Origin: Adenophora triphylla var. japonica
Taxonomy: Eukaryota > Streptophyta > Magnoliopsida > Asterales > Campanulaceae
DNA length: 64,000 nt
Reading direction: 5' to 3'
NCBI GenBank assembly: GCA_022495995.1
Contig: JAFEMH010006980.1
Span: 42,396 to 106,395 of the forward strand
A model generated the notes under the pieces. It ran no database searches. It saw only the letters and a list, made by a program, of their open reading frames with translations, and was not told the origin of the DNA. Both the position numbers and the translations under genes were made by a program. Shown here piece by piece: positions 33,679 through 45,242 of this stretch. Positions within the stretch are counted from its first letter, which is position 1, and each line of letters begins with the position of its first letter.

Positions 33679-36001
33679 CTTAAAAGTAGCCACAAGTTTC
33701 GTAGAGACAAAATGGCTTTTGACGGTAATCAGGAGTGGGATGAGAAGCCACAAGTGCTACCAGGGTCACAATTATTAGAACAATTGAGAAATATAGAAAC
33801 TATATACAGGAAGGAAGATATTTTTAAAAAAAGGGAAAGAGAAGCAAAAGAGAAGGAATTATAGAAAGAAGAAAGAGCTGCAGCTAGAAAAGAAAATAAC
33901 AAAAGGAAAAGGCAATCTGGAGTTAAAAATAAATCCAATGACAAAAGGAAGGGGAAAGAGAAGCAAACTGATGGTACTAACGACAATAAAATAGATAGTT
34001 GGAAGAAGAAAAGCATTTTTTTTGAACTACCTTATTGGGAGCATAATTTAATACGTCACAATCTTGATGTTATGCATATCGAGAAAAAAGTTTGTGACAA
34101 TATACTCTATACATTATTAGGAACTGCTTTAAAGTCAAAGGACTCCCTTAAGGCTCGACTTGACTTGGAATTGATGGGAATAAGGAAGCCCCTTCACCTT
34201 AAAGATGGAGGTAAAAAGTTAGCTCCTGCTATTTTTACAATGAGTAAGGCCCATAAGGAAATATTCCTCAAGGTTCTAAAGAATGTAAAGGTTCCAGATG
34301 GATATGCATCAAACATTTCACGTCGTGTTCATTTTAAGGATAGTAATTTAAAAGGATTAAAGAGTCATGATAACCACATCTTGCTGCAACAATTACTTCC
34401 TTTGGCTATCCGAAAAGCACTACCAGCCAAAGTTGTTAAGGTTTTAATTGAAGTGACTAACTTCTTTAGAAAATTGTGCTCCAAAGTTAATCGCAAGGCT
34501 GATTTGAAAGATATTCAAGAGCGTATTGCTTTGGCTCTTTGTCATCTTGAGAAGATATTCCCGCCATCTTTCTTTGATATCATGATGCATTTGCCGGTTC
34601 ATCTCGCTGAGGAAGCCTTACTTGCTGGTCCAGTTCAATATCGCTGGATGTATCCGATTGAAAGGTGTGTTTGATTTCTCATCACAATTTTAAAATATTG
34701 ATTACTCTTCCGAAATTCTAAGTTACTTTTTTTAATTTAATTCGATAGGTACCTACAAACTTTAAAGCAAAGATGTACGCAATCGGGCACGTCCGTAAGG
34801 GTCAATTGCTCAAGGATATATATTAGAAGAGTGCATGACATTTTGTGGGAGATATTTGAATGATATAGAAACCAAGTTAAATCGGCCAAGCAGAAATTAC
34901 GAGGGGGAAGATAATATGGGATGCCATTTTGGAAAGGAAGATCAATTTTACCTCGATCACATTCAACGAGAGCAAGCTCATCGCTATGTTCTAGCTAACA
35001 CCGAATCAGTACAAAAATATCAACAGTAAGTCATTTAATATTGTTAGGTTTAACATACTATAATAATAATAGCATAATATGATATTAATGTACGTATATG
35101 ACATTTATAGGGACCACCTTGCATACCTTAAGACAAAAAATCCTCGAGCTACAGATCGTCAAATTTATGCTGCTCAAAGTGATCAGTTTCCTACATGGTT
35201 TAAAAATCATGTAAGCAACTAATATGTTAAGTGACTCGTATCATATATAGATATAATTTTCAATAGTTATCAACAAATATGCTTTTAATTCATTTTTTTA
35301 TTTTTTCCAAACCTATGTAGGTAGAGACATTGAAAGATGGAAATAACGATATTGAGAATCTGGATGAAATCAGAAAATTGGCAGCTGGCCCTGTTGACCA
35401 AGCTCGAAGATTCTATGGGTTTAATATTAATGGATTTAGATTCCGCACCAAGGAAAGAAATAAAAGTAAAGTTACAAGTAATAGTGGGGTTTGCATAGAA
35501 GCAAATACAAGGAGTTATTCATCCACAAAGGATAAAAACCCTATTTCTGGAGAAGTTACATTTTATGGAGAGTTAACAGATGTTATCCAAATCACATATG
35601 GTTATAATATGAATATTGTCTTATTCAAATGTGATTGGGTTGATAACAAGAAGGGTAAGGTGACTGATGATTTCAATCTTACATCAGTAAATTTCAATCA
35701 TTTATTGTACAAAGAAAACAAGGTGACTGATGAGCCTTTTATCTTAGCTTCCCAAGCTGTACAAGTAATATATGTGCAAGATCCTGTTGACCCAGAATGG
35801 CACGTTGCTGTCAATATGACTAGTAGAGATCTTTTTGACATGTATACAGATGATAATTCTTTGGCAGTGGTACCTCAAGTTCAGCCTTATGGTCTCCAGC
35901 AATTAGATGAAACTCGACTTGTGACAGATGATGATTCAGTTTGGGTGAGGGAAGGAGTTGAAGAACTAGAAGTTGATCTTTGGGCTTCTTCTTTGCATTA
36001 A
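33679..36001 (+). pseudogene. CACTA transposase TNP2, right part (exons 1-4)
   Basis: It continues TNP2 in frame after the nested element. Exon 1 runs to 34664, then 34749-35025, 35111-35210 and 35321-36001, all with GT...AG introns. Conserved pieces: HKFRRDKMAFDG, PYWEHNLIRHNLDVMHIEKK with the conserved DVMH, a DUF4218-like part (LPVHLAEEALLAGPVQYRWMYP) and a DUF4216-like C-terminus (DVIQITYGYNMNIVLFKCDW). Damage beyond the insertion: TAG at 33862-33864, a frameshift near 34770, and TAA at 34796-34798 in the conserved RPEGSIA stretch, where GAA is expected. TNP2 was probably dead or dying independently of E1. Confidence 0.88.
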
Positions 36002-36327
36002 AAGCCAAACATAATGCTACCTGTAATGTTGAATCTGATAATACAGATGAAGAAACTTCTGAAGATATGGATGAAGATTAGATGGTCTACTACTAAATAA
36101 CTAAAACTTTGGTTAAGGCCAATATTGAGAAATGATTATTGTTTTCAAATTTTAAGTAAACGTTTATGTTTAGTGGTAGATCTTTGCTCTACATCTTAGA
36201 CTATTATTGTATATACCTTGATTGATTATTATTTTGTGGTGTGGTTCTTTCTTATTTCTTATGCTTTTTTGGGGCCTCTATATAATCAAATGTATTAATT
36301 TTTACTGTTCATTCTTGCAGATTAATC

Positions 36328-39300
36328 ATGGCGCCAAAGAGATTGATTTACCCCGCTGAGGAACTAGAGGAAAATAATTCGTCAGGTTAGTATCCTTACA
36401 TTGATAAAGCATCAGTCACCTTACATCTGCATGTTATAGAACAGGGACCAAGCATGAAATCACTGTCATCACCACTGAATAAGCTCATTAGCATTAAATT
36501 CTTCAACCAGTAAACATCCTTTACTATTTAGACCTTTGATTTTCAATGGAACTTTTTGTTTTGGATGTGAGATTCACTAATAAGCGTTGCAGATGAAGCC
36601 GGCGTCAAGCATGGTCGGGGCCCAGCTGAAGGTGGAAAAGGTTGGGGTAAGGCAAATTTCAAGATGCACCTGACCTTTAATGAACACATGCAAGTATGTG
36701 GAAAAAATTCTAAACAATTTGCAACAAGACTTGGCATCATAGCGAAATGTGGAGTTAAAGCTCCTCTTTTCCACCTGGATTGGCGAAAGGTTCCTCAGGA
36801 TAAAAAGGAAGCTATATGGCAAGAGATTCAGGTATCGAACTATGAATTTAGCAATACGTAACTGATGTATACTGTCAAAAAACTTCGGTAAAATTTACAG
36901 GAAAAAATTATAAGGGTCCTTTTTCTTTCCTTCTTTCTTTCGTCATAACTAGTGACTGTGGACTACAGAATAATGATTTTGTCCAACTAAAAGCTAAAGT
37001 TAAAATTCCAGCATGGAGAATCCAAATTTATAAGGCTGTTATGTGTCTTTAGTTGCTTGTTTGTTATTGCTTCGGCACCTGCACTTGGTGTCCATTTTGC
37101 AGTTTGTTGCCTGCTTCAATGAAGAGCAATTATCTGTCACAATGAAGTCCAAGTATTTGGGACTGAGGGACTTTCTTTTCATAGTCAAAGTAGTATTTTT
37201 GCAGAATAACCCAGTTTGAAAGATCTTTTTAAGCTATTATAATGCTTGGTGTTACAAGCCAGTTTCTTCATACATTTTGAATTAAAAAATGCAAACAGTA
37301 GAAACTTTTAAGAGATGGTGATTGACTCATTTCTCCATAATCTAACCAGTATCATTCCCATCTGAACCAAGGAAAATGAATAATAGAGGTGGGAAAGTTC
37401 CTCTTATTTACTTCACAAGAACTCTAGTATCTCGTGTTGAAAGCTACCAATGATTTCTGTACAGGGAATTCTACTGCTCTTGATACTTTACAGGAAAACT
37501 TCGGTAAAATTTAGTATTAAGCTAATATTTGTTGTTTGTTCTGATAAAAGGAATACACTAATGCTCCCGATCAATTCAAGGACTCATGCTTGAAAAGAGT
37601 TGGGGAACTATGGAGAAACTGGAAAGGCAGGGTGAAGAAGGATTATTATAATGAAAACAAAACTGATGTAGAGATACTGTCAAAAAAACCAAATGATAGA
37701 CGTGTGAGGTTCGAAGATTGGCAAAAACTAGTTGAGCATTGGAGGCTTGAAGATGTCGAGGTATGCTCCTTATATTTCATTATACCTTTCTGTGAATTTG
37801 GTAGAAAAGTCATAATTCCCCTAAATATGTTCTTGCACAGGAAGAGTCAATAAGAAACAAGAGGAACCGTGCGCAAAATGAGTTCCTTCACACAACAGGA
37901 AGAAACTCATTTGCTGATGTTCGTCATGAGGTAATTATAAGTATTTACATTTCATAAAAAAATAATTGTATATGCTTTTTTTAGCAAAAAAAATCATTAT
38001 TTGAATATAATACAGATGGAGAAACAAGGCGAAGACACTTCGCGCCCAAACGTGTTTCGCAAAACTCGAACAAGAAAGAATGCAGGGACCTCAGAAGAAG
38101 TAGAGGCTGCGGTTGTAAGTGGAATTCAATAGTTATAGATATATGGTTGATTATTTCATTTAATATAATACATCCTCATTACTTTTCAGACTGAGATGGA
38201 GAGGAGAATTTCTGAGGTACCTCCATCTGAACGTACACCTGAATTCATAGACAATGTATTCATAGAGATTATGGGAGCTGATGGTCATGGTCGCGTGAGA
38301 ACATTTGGTGTTGGCCCAACTCCTACTAGCATTAATGGGTCAAAAAAATCATCCACAGTTCCTTCGTCCGATATGATAAATAAGATGGTTGATGAACGAT
38401 TTGATGCTAGAGTTGTCGAGTATGAAAGACGCCGCGCTCAGGAAAATAAAAATGAATTGCATCGTCTGTTACAAACTCTTGCTGCTCAACATGGATTTCA
38501 TATTCCATCGAGTGATAGTCAGGTTAGTTGATATATAATGTGTTTTTGAAAAGCATGAAAAATTATATATTTATTTGACTATAAAACCTATTCCTTGACC
38601 ATGAAAAATGCATGCATAACCTCCCTAGAATAGCTAATAGTGCATATGACTTGAGCTTGACTAGAACACACAACAGTAAAGACCAAAAGAACTCATAAAT
38701 CATGAGCTTGCAAATTTTCGGATGAATATGCTACCTTCTAGAAAAAAAATCATAAATTATTCCAGAAAATTCCAAATGCTTCACCGTTTGGGCCATTAGA
38801 AAGAAGACTCGTAGGGCTTCGAATCCATATATGCTAATCATCCCAATATGGCCCAAGTCAAAACAGTTTATTGCTCAAAGTTTCCCCTATATTGCTGCCT
38901 ACTACCTGTTACTATTATGTTCATTTGGCATCATTCTTTCATCCAGCTCTGGACAGTCCAGAGCTGACTAATTGCTCTCCCTTTGATTGTTCATCGTGTG
39001 TTTTCTTGCAATGAGTTGAGAATTTTTATGCCTACTATATATCTGGTTAGAAATCGCTGTTCATTTAAGTGTATTTTGGTCAGTAATTTTACATTTCTGG
39101 TGCTTGATATCATAGCTTGGATTTTAGGTTGTAGATTAGTACTAGTACTATAAGTCCTTCTATCTGCATGTGGGGTATTACATCAATGGAGGTTTACTTC
39201 TGTTCATGATCATGGTGTATGGAACATAAATGGAATTGACCTATAGAAATTATTGCCCATATTTTTCGAGATTCAACTCTTTAGGTACTTGATTTAGTTA

Positions 39301-39810
39301 GAACTTGTTTCCCTTTATAAAATTGTACAACAACTGTAGCAGGGACATGTATTGGAAATAAAGGTGCTTTATTACATTTAAACTCGGTTGGAATGTTTCT
39401 TTAGAAGAGGTGTTGTCAGAAATTAAGAGGTATTGAAATCTGACTTTTGGATTTTTTTGGTTGGCAACCATTTTGGGTCCTTCTTGGTACGAACTTTTGA
39501 TCTTGTAGGTTTATATCATTTTTTCAATACTTTTGTTTTTTCGGAAGACATTAAATTGCTCCCTCCTTCTTGGTACGAACTTTTGATCTTTAGAAAAAAA
39601 AAATCACTTATATCATTACTTATGTTGGGTTTGTTTGGTTAATTATTTTTTTATAGTTTTATTAATTGCTCCCTCCGTCACAAATGAAAAATTAATTAAA
39701 AAATAGTTTTAGTTTACTACATTATGGACATGTAATTTATGTTCATTTTGCATGACTCATAGGTTCGATCATCATCTGATGAGGATGAGCTAGATGGGAT
39801 GTCTAGCTAG
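36328..39810 (+). CDS. CACTA second gene, Transposase_24 (TNPA/TNP1-like) protein, seven exons
   Basis: Exons 36328-36385, 36593-36831, 37551-37760, 37841-37930, 38016-38114, 38190-38522 and 39763-39810 join in phase without a stop and give about 358 residues; all introns are GT...AG. The centre has the Ptta/En/Spm Transposase_24 features (GRGPAEGGKGWGKANFKMHL, VPQDKKEAIWQEI, CLKRVGELWRNWKGRVKKDYY, NKRNRAQNEFLHTTGRNSF), followed by a basic segment and a Glu/Arg-rich coiled-coil-like C-terminus. In En/Spm the partner protein binds subterminal repeats; by family analogy this one could bind the GTGACGGT repeats. It looks complete, in contrast to TNP2. The exon model is by eye. Confidence 0.85.
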
Positions 39811-40256
39811 TGTTCACCGTTATGATAGGTAAATATTGTTGCCTAACTTTTTAATGTTAATTTGTTTCATATGCATTTTATCAAATCATTTAATTTTTAC
39901 GTATTTATATATATATATATTTACTTGTGCTTTGGTTTTAATTGCATTTACTTATATAAATTATTTTTTTTTGTATGTAGGATGTGCTGGAGGACTAATT
40001 CTAATTATAGCGCAGTACACTTCAATGAGGGTTAACTTTTGATCTATATTAATCCTCTGACTTGTCTCTCGTAGAACAACATGCTTTGTACTTTTGGATA
40101 GTCATTTAGTATTACTTTTTGGATAGTCATTTAGTAATGCTTTTAGTTATTGAGACATCATATGCTATGATGATATATTGATATGCACTCATGGATTAGT
40201 GTATGTTTTGTTCTTTCAAATTTCAGAATGAATTAGTTTCAATAATTATCGTTTAT

Positions 40257-40339
<83 letters not shown>

Positions 40340-40445
40340 TGTGTGTGTGTGTGTGTGTGTGTGTGTTTAGTTCATTAGAGTGATATGGTCTAATAATTTA
40401 AATATTATCCATTAAAATATATTAGAGAGCGAAGAAACAATATGT
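39811..40445. other. CACTA 3' region without gene
   Basis: AT-rich sequence with a long AT then GT microsatellite; no ORF with recognisable content. Confidence 0.6.
40259..40366. repeat. Compound AT/GT microsatellite
   Basis: AT dinucleotides at about 40259-40337 run into GT at about 40340-40366. Confidence 0.97.
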
Positions 40446-40891
40446 ATTATGTGACGGTTTAAACCGACACAAATACTAAAATTATTTGAATTTTGAATAC
40501 TCTATATAATACTTATTACTACGGTTCAAAGTGACACAAATGTAGAATTATTTGAACTTATGTGACACTTATTTACTACGTTTACAACCGTCACAATAGA
40601 AAGTAGCCGTTGGATTTCAAACATTTGTTACGGTTGTAAACGTCACAAATTTTTGTTACACTTTTTTTTAAACATATAACACAGTTGTAATATTACACTT
40701 AAAAACCGTGACAAGGTCCGTAGCAAATGTTATTTGTGACGGTTTTTTGACCGTCATTTGTCATTTGCCACGTCCGCATATATAACGAAGCCAAAACCGT
40801 GGCAAGACCGTAACAAAAGTCATTTGTGACGGTTTGTTACCCTTTTGCGACGGTCCGACTACCGTCACAAAAATCTCTCTTTCTTGTAGTG
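40446..40891. repeat. CACTA right subterminal repeats and terminus
   Basis: Many direct and inverted copies of TGTGACGGTT / AACCGTCACA and shorter forms, ending in TTTCTTGTAGTG. They match the left subterminal set. Confidence 0.88.
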
Positions 40892-40894
40892 TTG

Positions 40895-41106
40895 GGCAAG
40901 GGCACGATCGCTCCACCTGGAGGGTGCGACCGCCCACTTTGCACAGAGGGCCCAAGCACGCGATCGCCTGTTTTGGCAGAAAATTCGCGTGATTGCTCTC
41001 CCTTGGCTGGCATGGTTGTATACACCCCATTCTGAACCCATTGGAGCAGATTAATACCACTCTAAGTCTCGCCTTGAGTCAAGAGTAGAAGTCCACCATT
41101 TCGTCA
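40895..41106 (-). repeat. Copia 5' LTR, promoter-distal part
   Basis: It continues the LTR split by CACTA. It carries GCACGATCGCTC (40902) and GTGCGACCGCCC (40924), 22 bp apart, and two weaker copies (about 40958 and 40988). After joining, these lie upstream of the Copia TATA at 9617-9624. The outer border (TGACGAAATGG on the minus strand from 41106) is a guess. Confidence 0.5.
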
Positions 41107-41990
41107 TGTTTCGTTAAGTTTTGACTAACGATCGTTAGTTTGAACTAAACTGCATACGGGATAATGAGGGAAGGGCAGAATTGTCCACTGACAGCCTTGT
41201 CTCGTGCGGAACTTACATGTCTTGCGCGATACTAAGCTCCTGCAGACGTGCAGAAGCCAGTTTTCTTGTCCATTTCAACCTCTTTCTGGATAAAACCTTA
41301 TCAATCCGGTCATCCAATAGAATTTGAGTTCTGGAACCTTCCTAGGGTATTTTACCTCTCCACCTTCACCTCTCCAACACCTATAAATACTTGAAGACTT
41401 TCAATATTTCGGATCCCTGACTTTTTTGGTTGCACCCCTACGTTTACTGGTTTCTCTCCCTAAAAGATTCCTGTAAACCACCCTAAAAATCACCTAAAGT
41501 TTGTTTATCAACCTTGTTGATAAACAAACATCGAAGCCCGAATCAAGGACCGAGGCGAAGCTCTGTCCACATCAAGATTTGACTCTAAACTTGAGTCGAA
41601 ACTCTGTTCGAGTCTCTTCACACGAGGCAATCTTCCTCCTCCCTTTCTAATTGATTGTTAGAGTGGTATAATACATCAAACCTAGGATCGGCCTAGAGCC
41701 TCTCCAAGTCATGGGTACGGTCTCGAAGCAATAGATCATATATTCTGTTTAACCTAGTTAAATGGATTATTTTACTTGTTTCTTTAGTTAAAACGTCTTT
41801 TATTTGAAAATCCTTTTTTAGCAAGAACGATCTCCGGATTGGGTGGAATGGGCGCTCCTTGACCTTCTCATTCCATAACCTAAGCCCCGAACCCAAAAAT
41901 ATCTTTTCAAATGGTTTTTTATATATTTCCAACTAAATAATATAGGTGGCGACTCAAAAGATGTTAAAGAAAAATTCACGCATCGCTACA
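41107..41990 (+). repeat. E2 5' LTR (left border tentative)
   Basis: The right end CATCGCTACA precedes the PBS by one base. The TATA box CTATAAATA is at 41381-41389. Two GC-rich motif copies lie at 41199 (GTCTCGTGCGGA) and 41219 (GTCTTGCGCGAT). A PBS-like TGGCGACTC sits inside U5 at 41947. Confidence 0.7.
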
Positions 41991-41991
41991 G

Positions 41992-42009
41992 TGGCGACTC
42001 TGCTGGGGA
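41992..42009 (+). promoter_or_regulatory. E2 primer binding site
   Basis: TGGCGACTCTGCTGGGGA; one change from the E1 PBS. Confidence 0.85.
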
Positions 42010-42405
42010 AGATAAATTTAAAGTGGCTTAAACTTGCGTTAATAAAGAAGGGTTTTCAAATAAAAAAAATTGTTTTTTGTATTAGATCAAGCTAGTCTCT
42101 TACGATACAACCTGTTTCGCGTGAGACAATGCTTCGGCAATCAGCGTGTCTTCTGGTTTTCCCTTTTCGTCTCAAGATCCAAGATGAGAGTCGAACACAC
42201 AAGGGGGATTCCAGATTACATTATCTGCAGAGTTCCTTCATCTTAAGGCCTCCCTTAAGATGTAGAACTCAAATCCGTATTTAGTTTAAATAATTGATTA
42301 TTATTTATAAACTGTGTGTGATTGTGTTTTTAAATTAAAGTTCGGTCCGATGGGGATTCGGGAGTTGTAATTAAATTATTTATCTCTCTCTCTCATTAAG
42401 TAGAA

Positions 42406-42445
42406 CTACGACGGACTGAGTCTTCCGAATTTGGGAGAAACGTAG
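42406..42445 (+). other. E2 CTACG/CGTAG stem-loop in the leader
   Basis: Outer CTACG 42406-42410 with CGTAG 42441-42445; inner TCTTCC 42421-42426 with GGGAGA 42433-42438. Confidence 0.7.
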
Positions 42446-42851
42446 GCAACCACTTGGTGCGGCCATTATCTATTTTTCTTTTAATTTTCAAAAAAAAAAA
42501 ACCTCTCTATTTTCTCTATCATCTAGACTGAACTCTCACACACGCGCACTCATTCTATATCTGTCATTGCACTACATACCCCGATTAACCTGGGATCCAC
42601 ACTAAGGACGGATGACGGTAACCACCTAGTCGCCGGTCTCTCCTAAGTTGGATCATCCCACTCCGCGTATTCAATCCACCTAGATTGTCATATCGCGGGG
42701 AGCCTAGCCTTCCAGTCCTGCATCGCCACATATCATGTAGATTGTCTTTTTAGGATCACTCCGTGACCGGTCGGTTTTGACTTGGTGATCTCTCTTATTT
42801 TTGACAAAAATAAAGCCATGTAAAATTGACCATAAAGAAGGACCCGGAATA

Positions 42852-42965
42852 GTCCCTTCGGAAAAGTCCCTTCGGAAAAGGCCCTTCGGAAAAGTCCCTT
42901 CAGAAAGGTCCTTTCGGAATGACCCTTTCGGATTTGTCCCTCAAAAGAAAAAATAGTCCCTTCAA
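42852..42965. repeat. Short tandem repeat, about 14-bp unit
   Basis: Six to seven units of the type GTCCCTTCGGAAAA with drift (CCTTTCGGAATGA, CCCTTTCGGATTTG). Each contains the near-palindrome CCTTCGG. Confidence 0.85.
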
Positions 42966-43122
42966 AAAAAATCCTTCAAACAATCTTAAATGGCTTTGTT
43001 TTACAAAAATTGGACTGATTACTAAGTCGTTAGGTTCTGATTAAGACCTTAGAAACCCCTCAAAACGAATTCTCCGTTCCGACCAAGAATTAGGTTTAAT
43101 AAAAATCGACTTCCGTGTGATT

Positions 43123-43155
43123 GTCTCGTGCGAGACTATCTGTCCCGCACGGGAT
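43123..43155. promoter_or_regulatory. E2 palindrome pair upstream of gag
   Basis: Perfect GTCTCGTGCGAGAC-type motif at 43123-43136 and GTCCCGCACGGGAT at 43142-43155, 19 bp apart. They lie about 140 bp before the gag ATG. Confidence 0.65.
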
Positions 43156-43295
43156 AATGTCTCTGTTTGCTGTGTTTGAACCTGAACCATTTAAGCCTTC
43201 TTCCGACTTGTTGGAGCTAGATTTGATCCTGATACAATCTCTGCGTCTCTTCTGTCAGTTTTCCGAAGCTACTCAACCTTAAGACTCCCAACACA

Positions 43296-43671
43296 ATGTC
43301 CGGCATCGAAGAAATTCCGGGTGACGAAACTTTGTCCGAAAACAACCATAAACTGCTAGAAGAAGCCAATGATCGCTTAGAAGTGCAAGATACCCAAATC
43401 CACACTCTCGTGGAAGAAATCCAAGAGCTTAGGGCAGCACTAGCCAATAAAGAAAAGAAGAAGAAAAATGATTCTTCCTCTGAAGAAGAGGAATCATACA
43501 CCAAAAAGGCCAAGGATCGTCGCCAAAGGAAAAAAAAAAGAAAAAGAAGTAAAAGCCTAGCTCGTCATCTTCCTCCTCTGACAATGAGAGTTACACATCA
43601 AAGAAAGAGAGTAAAGGGGAAAACAAGAACGAACCCCTCACCATGGCCATGTTGGAAAAGAAACTTGCATC
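43296..43671 (+). pseudogene. E2 gag N-terminus, cut by a solo LTR
   Basis: The ATG opens an acidic, coiled-coil-like N-terminus (NNHKLLEEANDRLEVQDTQ) followed by a Lys-rich and Glu/Ser-rich stretch (SSSEEEESYTKK). A frameshift in the A-rich run near 43540 changes the frame before KKLAS. The Athila LTR interrupts it at 43672 and coding resumes at 45243. Coiled-coil gag starts of this kind are common in Tat elements. Confidence 0.65.
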
Positions 43672-45242
43672 TGATAAGTGACTATTATATAGTCATTTAT
43701 CCTTAGTTTTATATACTTTTTATTGCATAAAACATCATTTTTTCATTTCATTTCATGTACTTTTTAGTTCCTTTTTCATATTATCTAGATTTTACGCTTT
43801 TGGTATATTTCTTGCATTTAAAGACAGGTTTTAGGTTCTTTTTATCAAAAGGATGCTTGGACACTTCAAGGCAAAAGGCATGGAAGAGCACCAACCAAAT
43901 CAAGCACACAAAGTTGAATTTCAGATGGAGCGGCCGTGCGGTCAAGACAGAGCGGCCGTGCACTTAGCCATTCTCAGGCCATTTTTGGCCCTAAAGTATA
44001 GAACGGCCGTGTCTTGAAGATTGAGTGGCCGTGCCAAAATACAGAGCGGCCGTGCAGCTTAGAGTGGAGCGGCCGTGCGAAGTGTCAAGACTCAAATTCA
44101 AATCTGGCGCCAAGGGTCACACGGCCGTGCAACTTCCTTGACGCGGCCGTGCAAATCGTGACTGCAGATGTAAAGGCACCTTTTGATGGCACCCAATTGA
44201 AGAGTCTCCTCCCTTTTATAAATAGGACCCTTGTAATCAGTCTTAGATACGAATTTTTAGAGAGAAATCACTGATACTTGATAGATAGATAATACAATTA
44301 CTTGTGACAACAATTTTCCAAAGAGATTTGAAGATCAAGTTTATTGTTTGTTCTTGGAATTACCTTGAAGGAAAAGAAATAAAAGTGAAGCATTATTCTC
44401 AGCATTTGCCTTCTACATTCATAAGTATTTCTTACTCAATCTTTTATTATTGCTTATACTTTATAAATGGCTTGTGAGTAATCCCCCTTATTCTTGGGGT
44501 TGGAAACTCAAAAGCATACTTATTCATCATCTAAAAATGTTAAGTCTTGTCTTCTTCCTTCATCTAAACAATTTCTTTATATTATTCTCTAAATGCCTTA
44601 CATTTTGGAGATGTCCAATTTGTATGATTCAGTCAATTGAGAGAAGTACCTAGCGGAGAATCTCGATTGACGGAACCATATAAAGAAACTAGGTTTCATT
44701 GATCACGAGAGTAGTTCAATGGCCTAGGGATGTTCCTTTAATGGAAAGTATGTTGACTCTCTTCCTTAATGGATTCTTACTAATTATGGTCAGCTAGAGA
44801 TAAGCCGAAACGCCCGTTTGTGACAGGGCGGGAATAACGTAAACGGAAATCTCAAACAGTTAGGACATAATTAGTGAAGAATACAAACGCTACTGTCTTA
44901 GCCCGAAGTAGCGTAGGCTTAACATACCATCCTTGCTTTTTATGAAAACCTTTTATCTCTAAGACAATGACGATTTGATGAATAAGATTATGTGTATGAT
45001 TTCCAATCCCGAGAATGCTTCGTTTTATAAAGAATTTAATTAAAAGTATTTTTTGTTTATGTTCTCTCTATTCTTATAAAAACCAATTTTATCTCCCCCC
45101 AATCTTTTCTATACTTTCTAAAGACAAAAATATCCCCTAAGTAAACCCTGTCTCTGTGGGATCGACCCGTACTTGCACCCGCTATATTACAATAGCCCGT
45201 GCGCTTGCGGATATAAATAAACCGTTAGGTTTCGACCGAACA
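43672..45242 (+). mobile_element. Athila solo LTR inside E2 gag
   Basis: 1571 bp, TGATAAGTGAC...CGAACA, flanked by the 5-bp duplication gcatc (43667-43671 and 45243-45247). TATAAATA lies at 44217-44224. The Athila-like end CTGTGGGATCGACCCGTACTTG is at about 45154-45175. No internal region is present, so it arose by LTR-LTR recombination. It belongs to a family other than the element at 1-9039. A palindrome array lies at 43928-44152. Confidence 0.92.
43928..44152. repeat. GAGCGGCCGTGC array in the Athila solo LTR
   Basis: Four pairs at 43928/43950, 44001/44023, 44044/44067 and 44119/44141 (offsets 22, 22, 23 and 22 bp). The array ends 65 bp upstream of the TATA box at 44217. Confidence 0.92.

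Larger units (their letters stand above)
9694..40891 (+). mobile_element. CACTA (En/Spm) DNA transposon with a nested Tat retrotransposon
   Basis: The left end reads TACTACAAAAAAAAGGGG. The right end, reverse-complemented, reads CACTACAAGAAAGAGAG, the standard CACTA terminus. A 3-bp duplication ttg flanks both ends (9691-9693 and 40892-40894). Subterminal regions carry many copies of a GTGACGGT-type motif. It encodes TNP2 and a Transposase_24 protein, both plant CACTA hallmarks. Without the nested element (15089-33678) its own length is about 12.6 kb. The first base of the left end is T instead of C. Confidence 0.9.
42010..43295 (+). other. E2 leader with repeats
   Basis: It holds palindromic motif pairs at 42095/42114 and 43123/43142, a CTACG/CGTAG stem-loop at 42406-42445 (inner TCTTCC/GGGAGA) and a short tandem repeat of CCCTTCGGAAAAGT units at about 42852-42965. 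No ORF of note. Confidence 0.7.

Noticed and set aside
39660..39700. Stowaway terminus CTCCCTCCGTCAC
   Set aside because: No matching inverted end found nearby.
45156..45242. Start of the ORF at 45156 as gag N-terminus
   Set aside because: This part is the end of the Athila solo LTR; gag resumes after the TSD at 45243.
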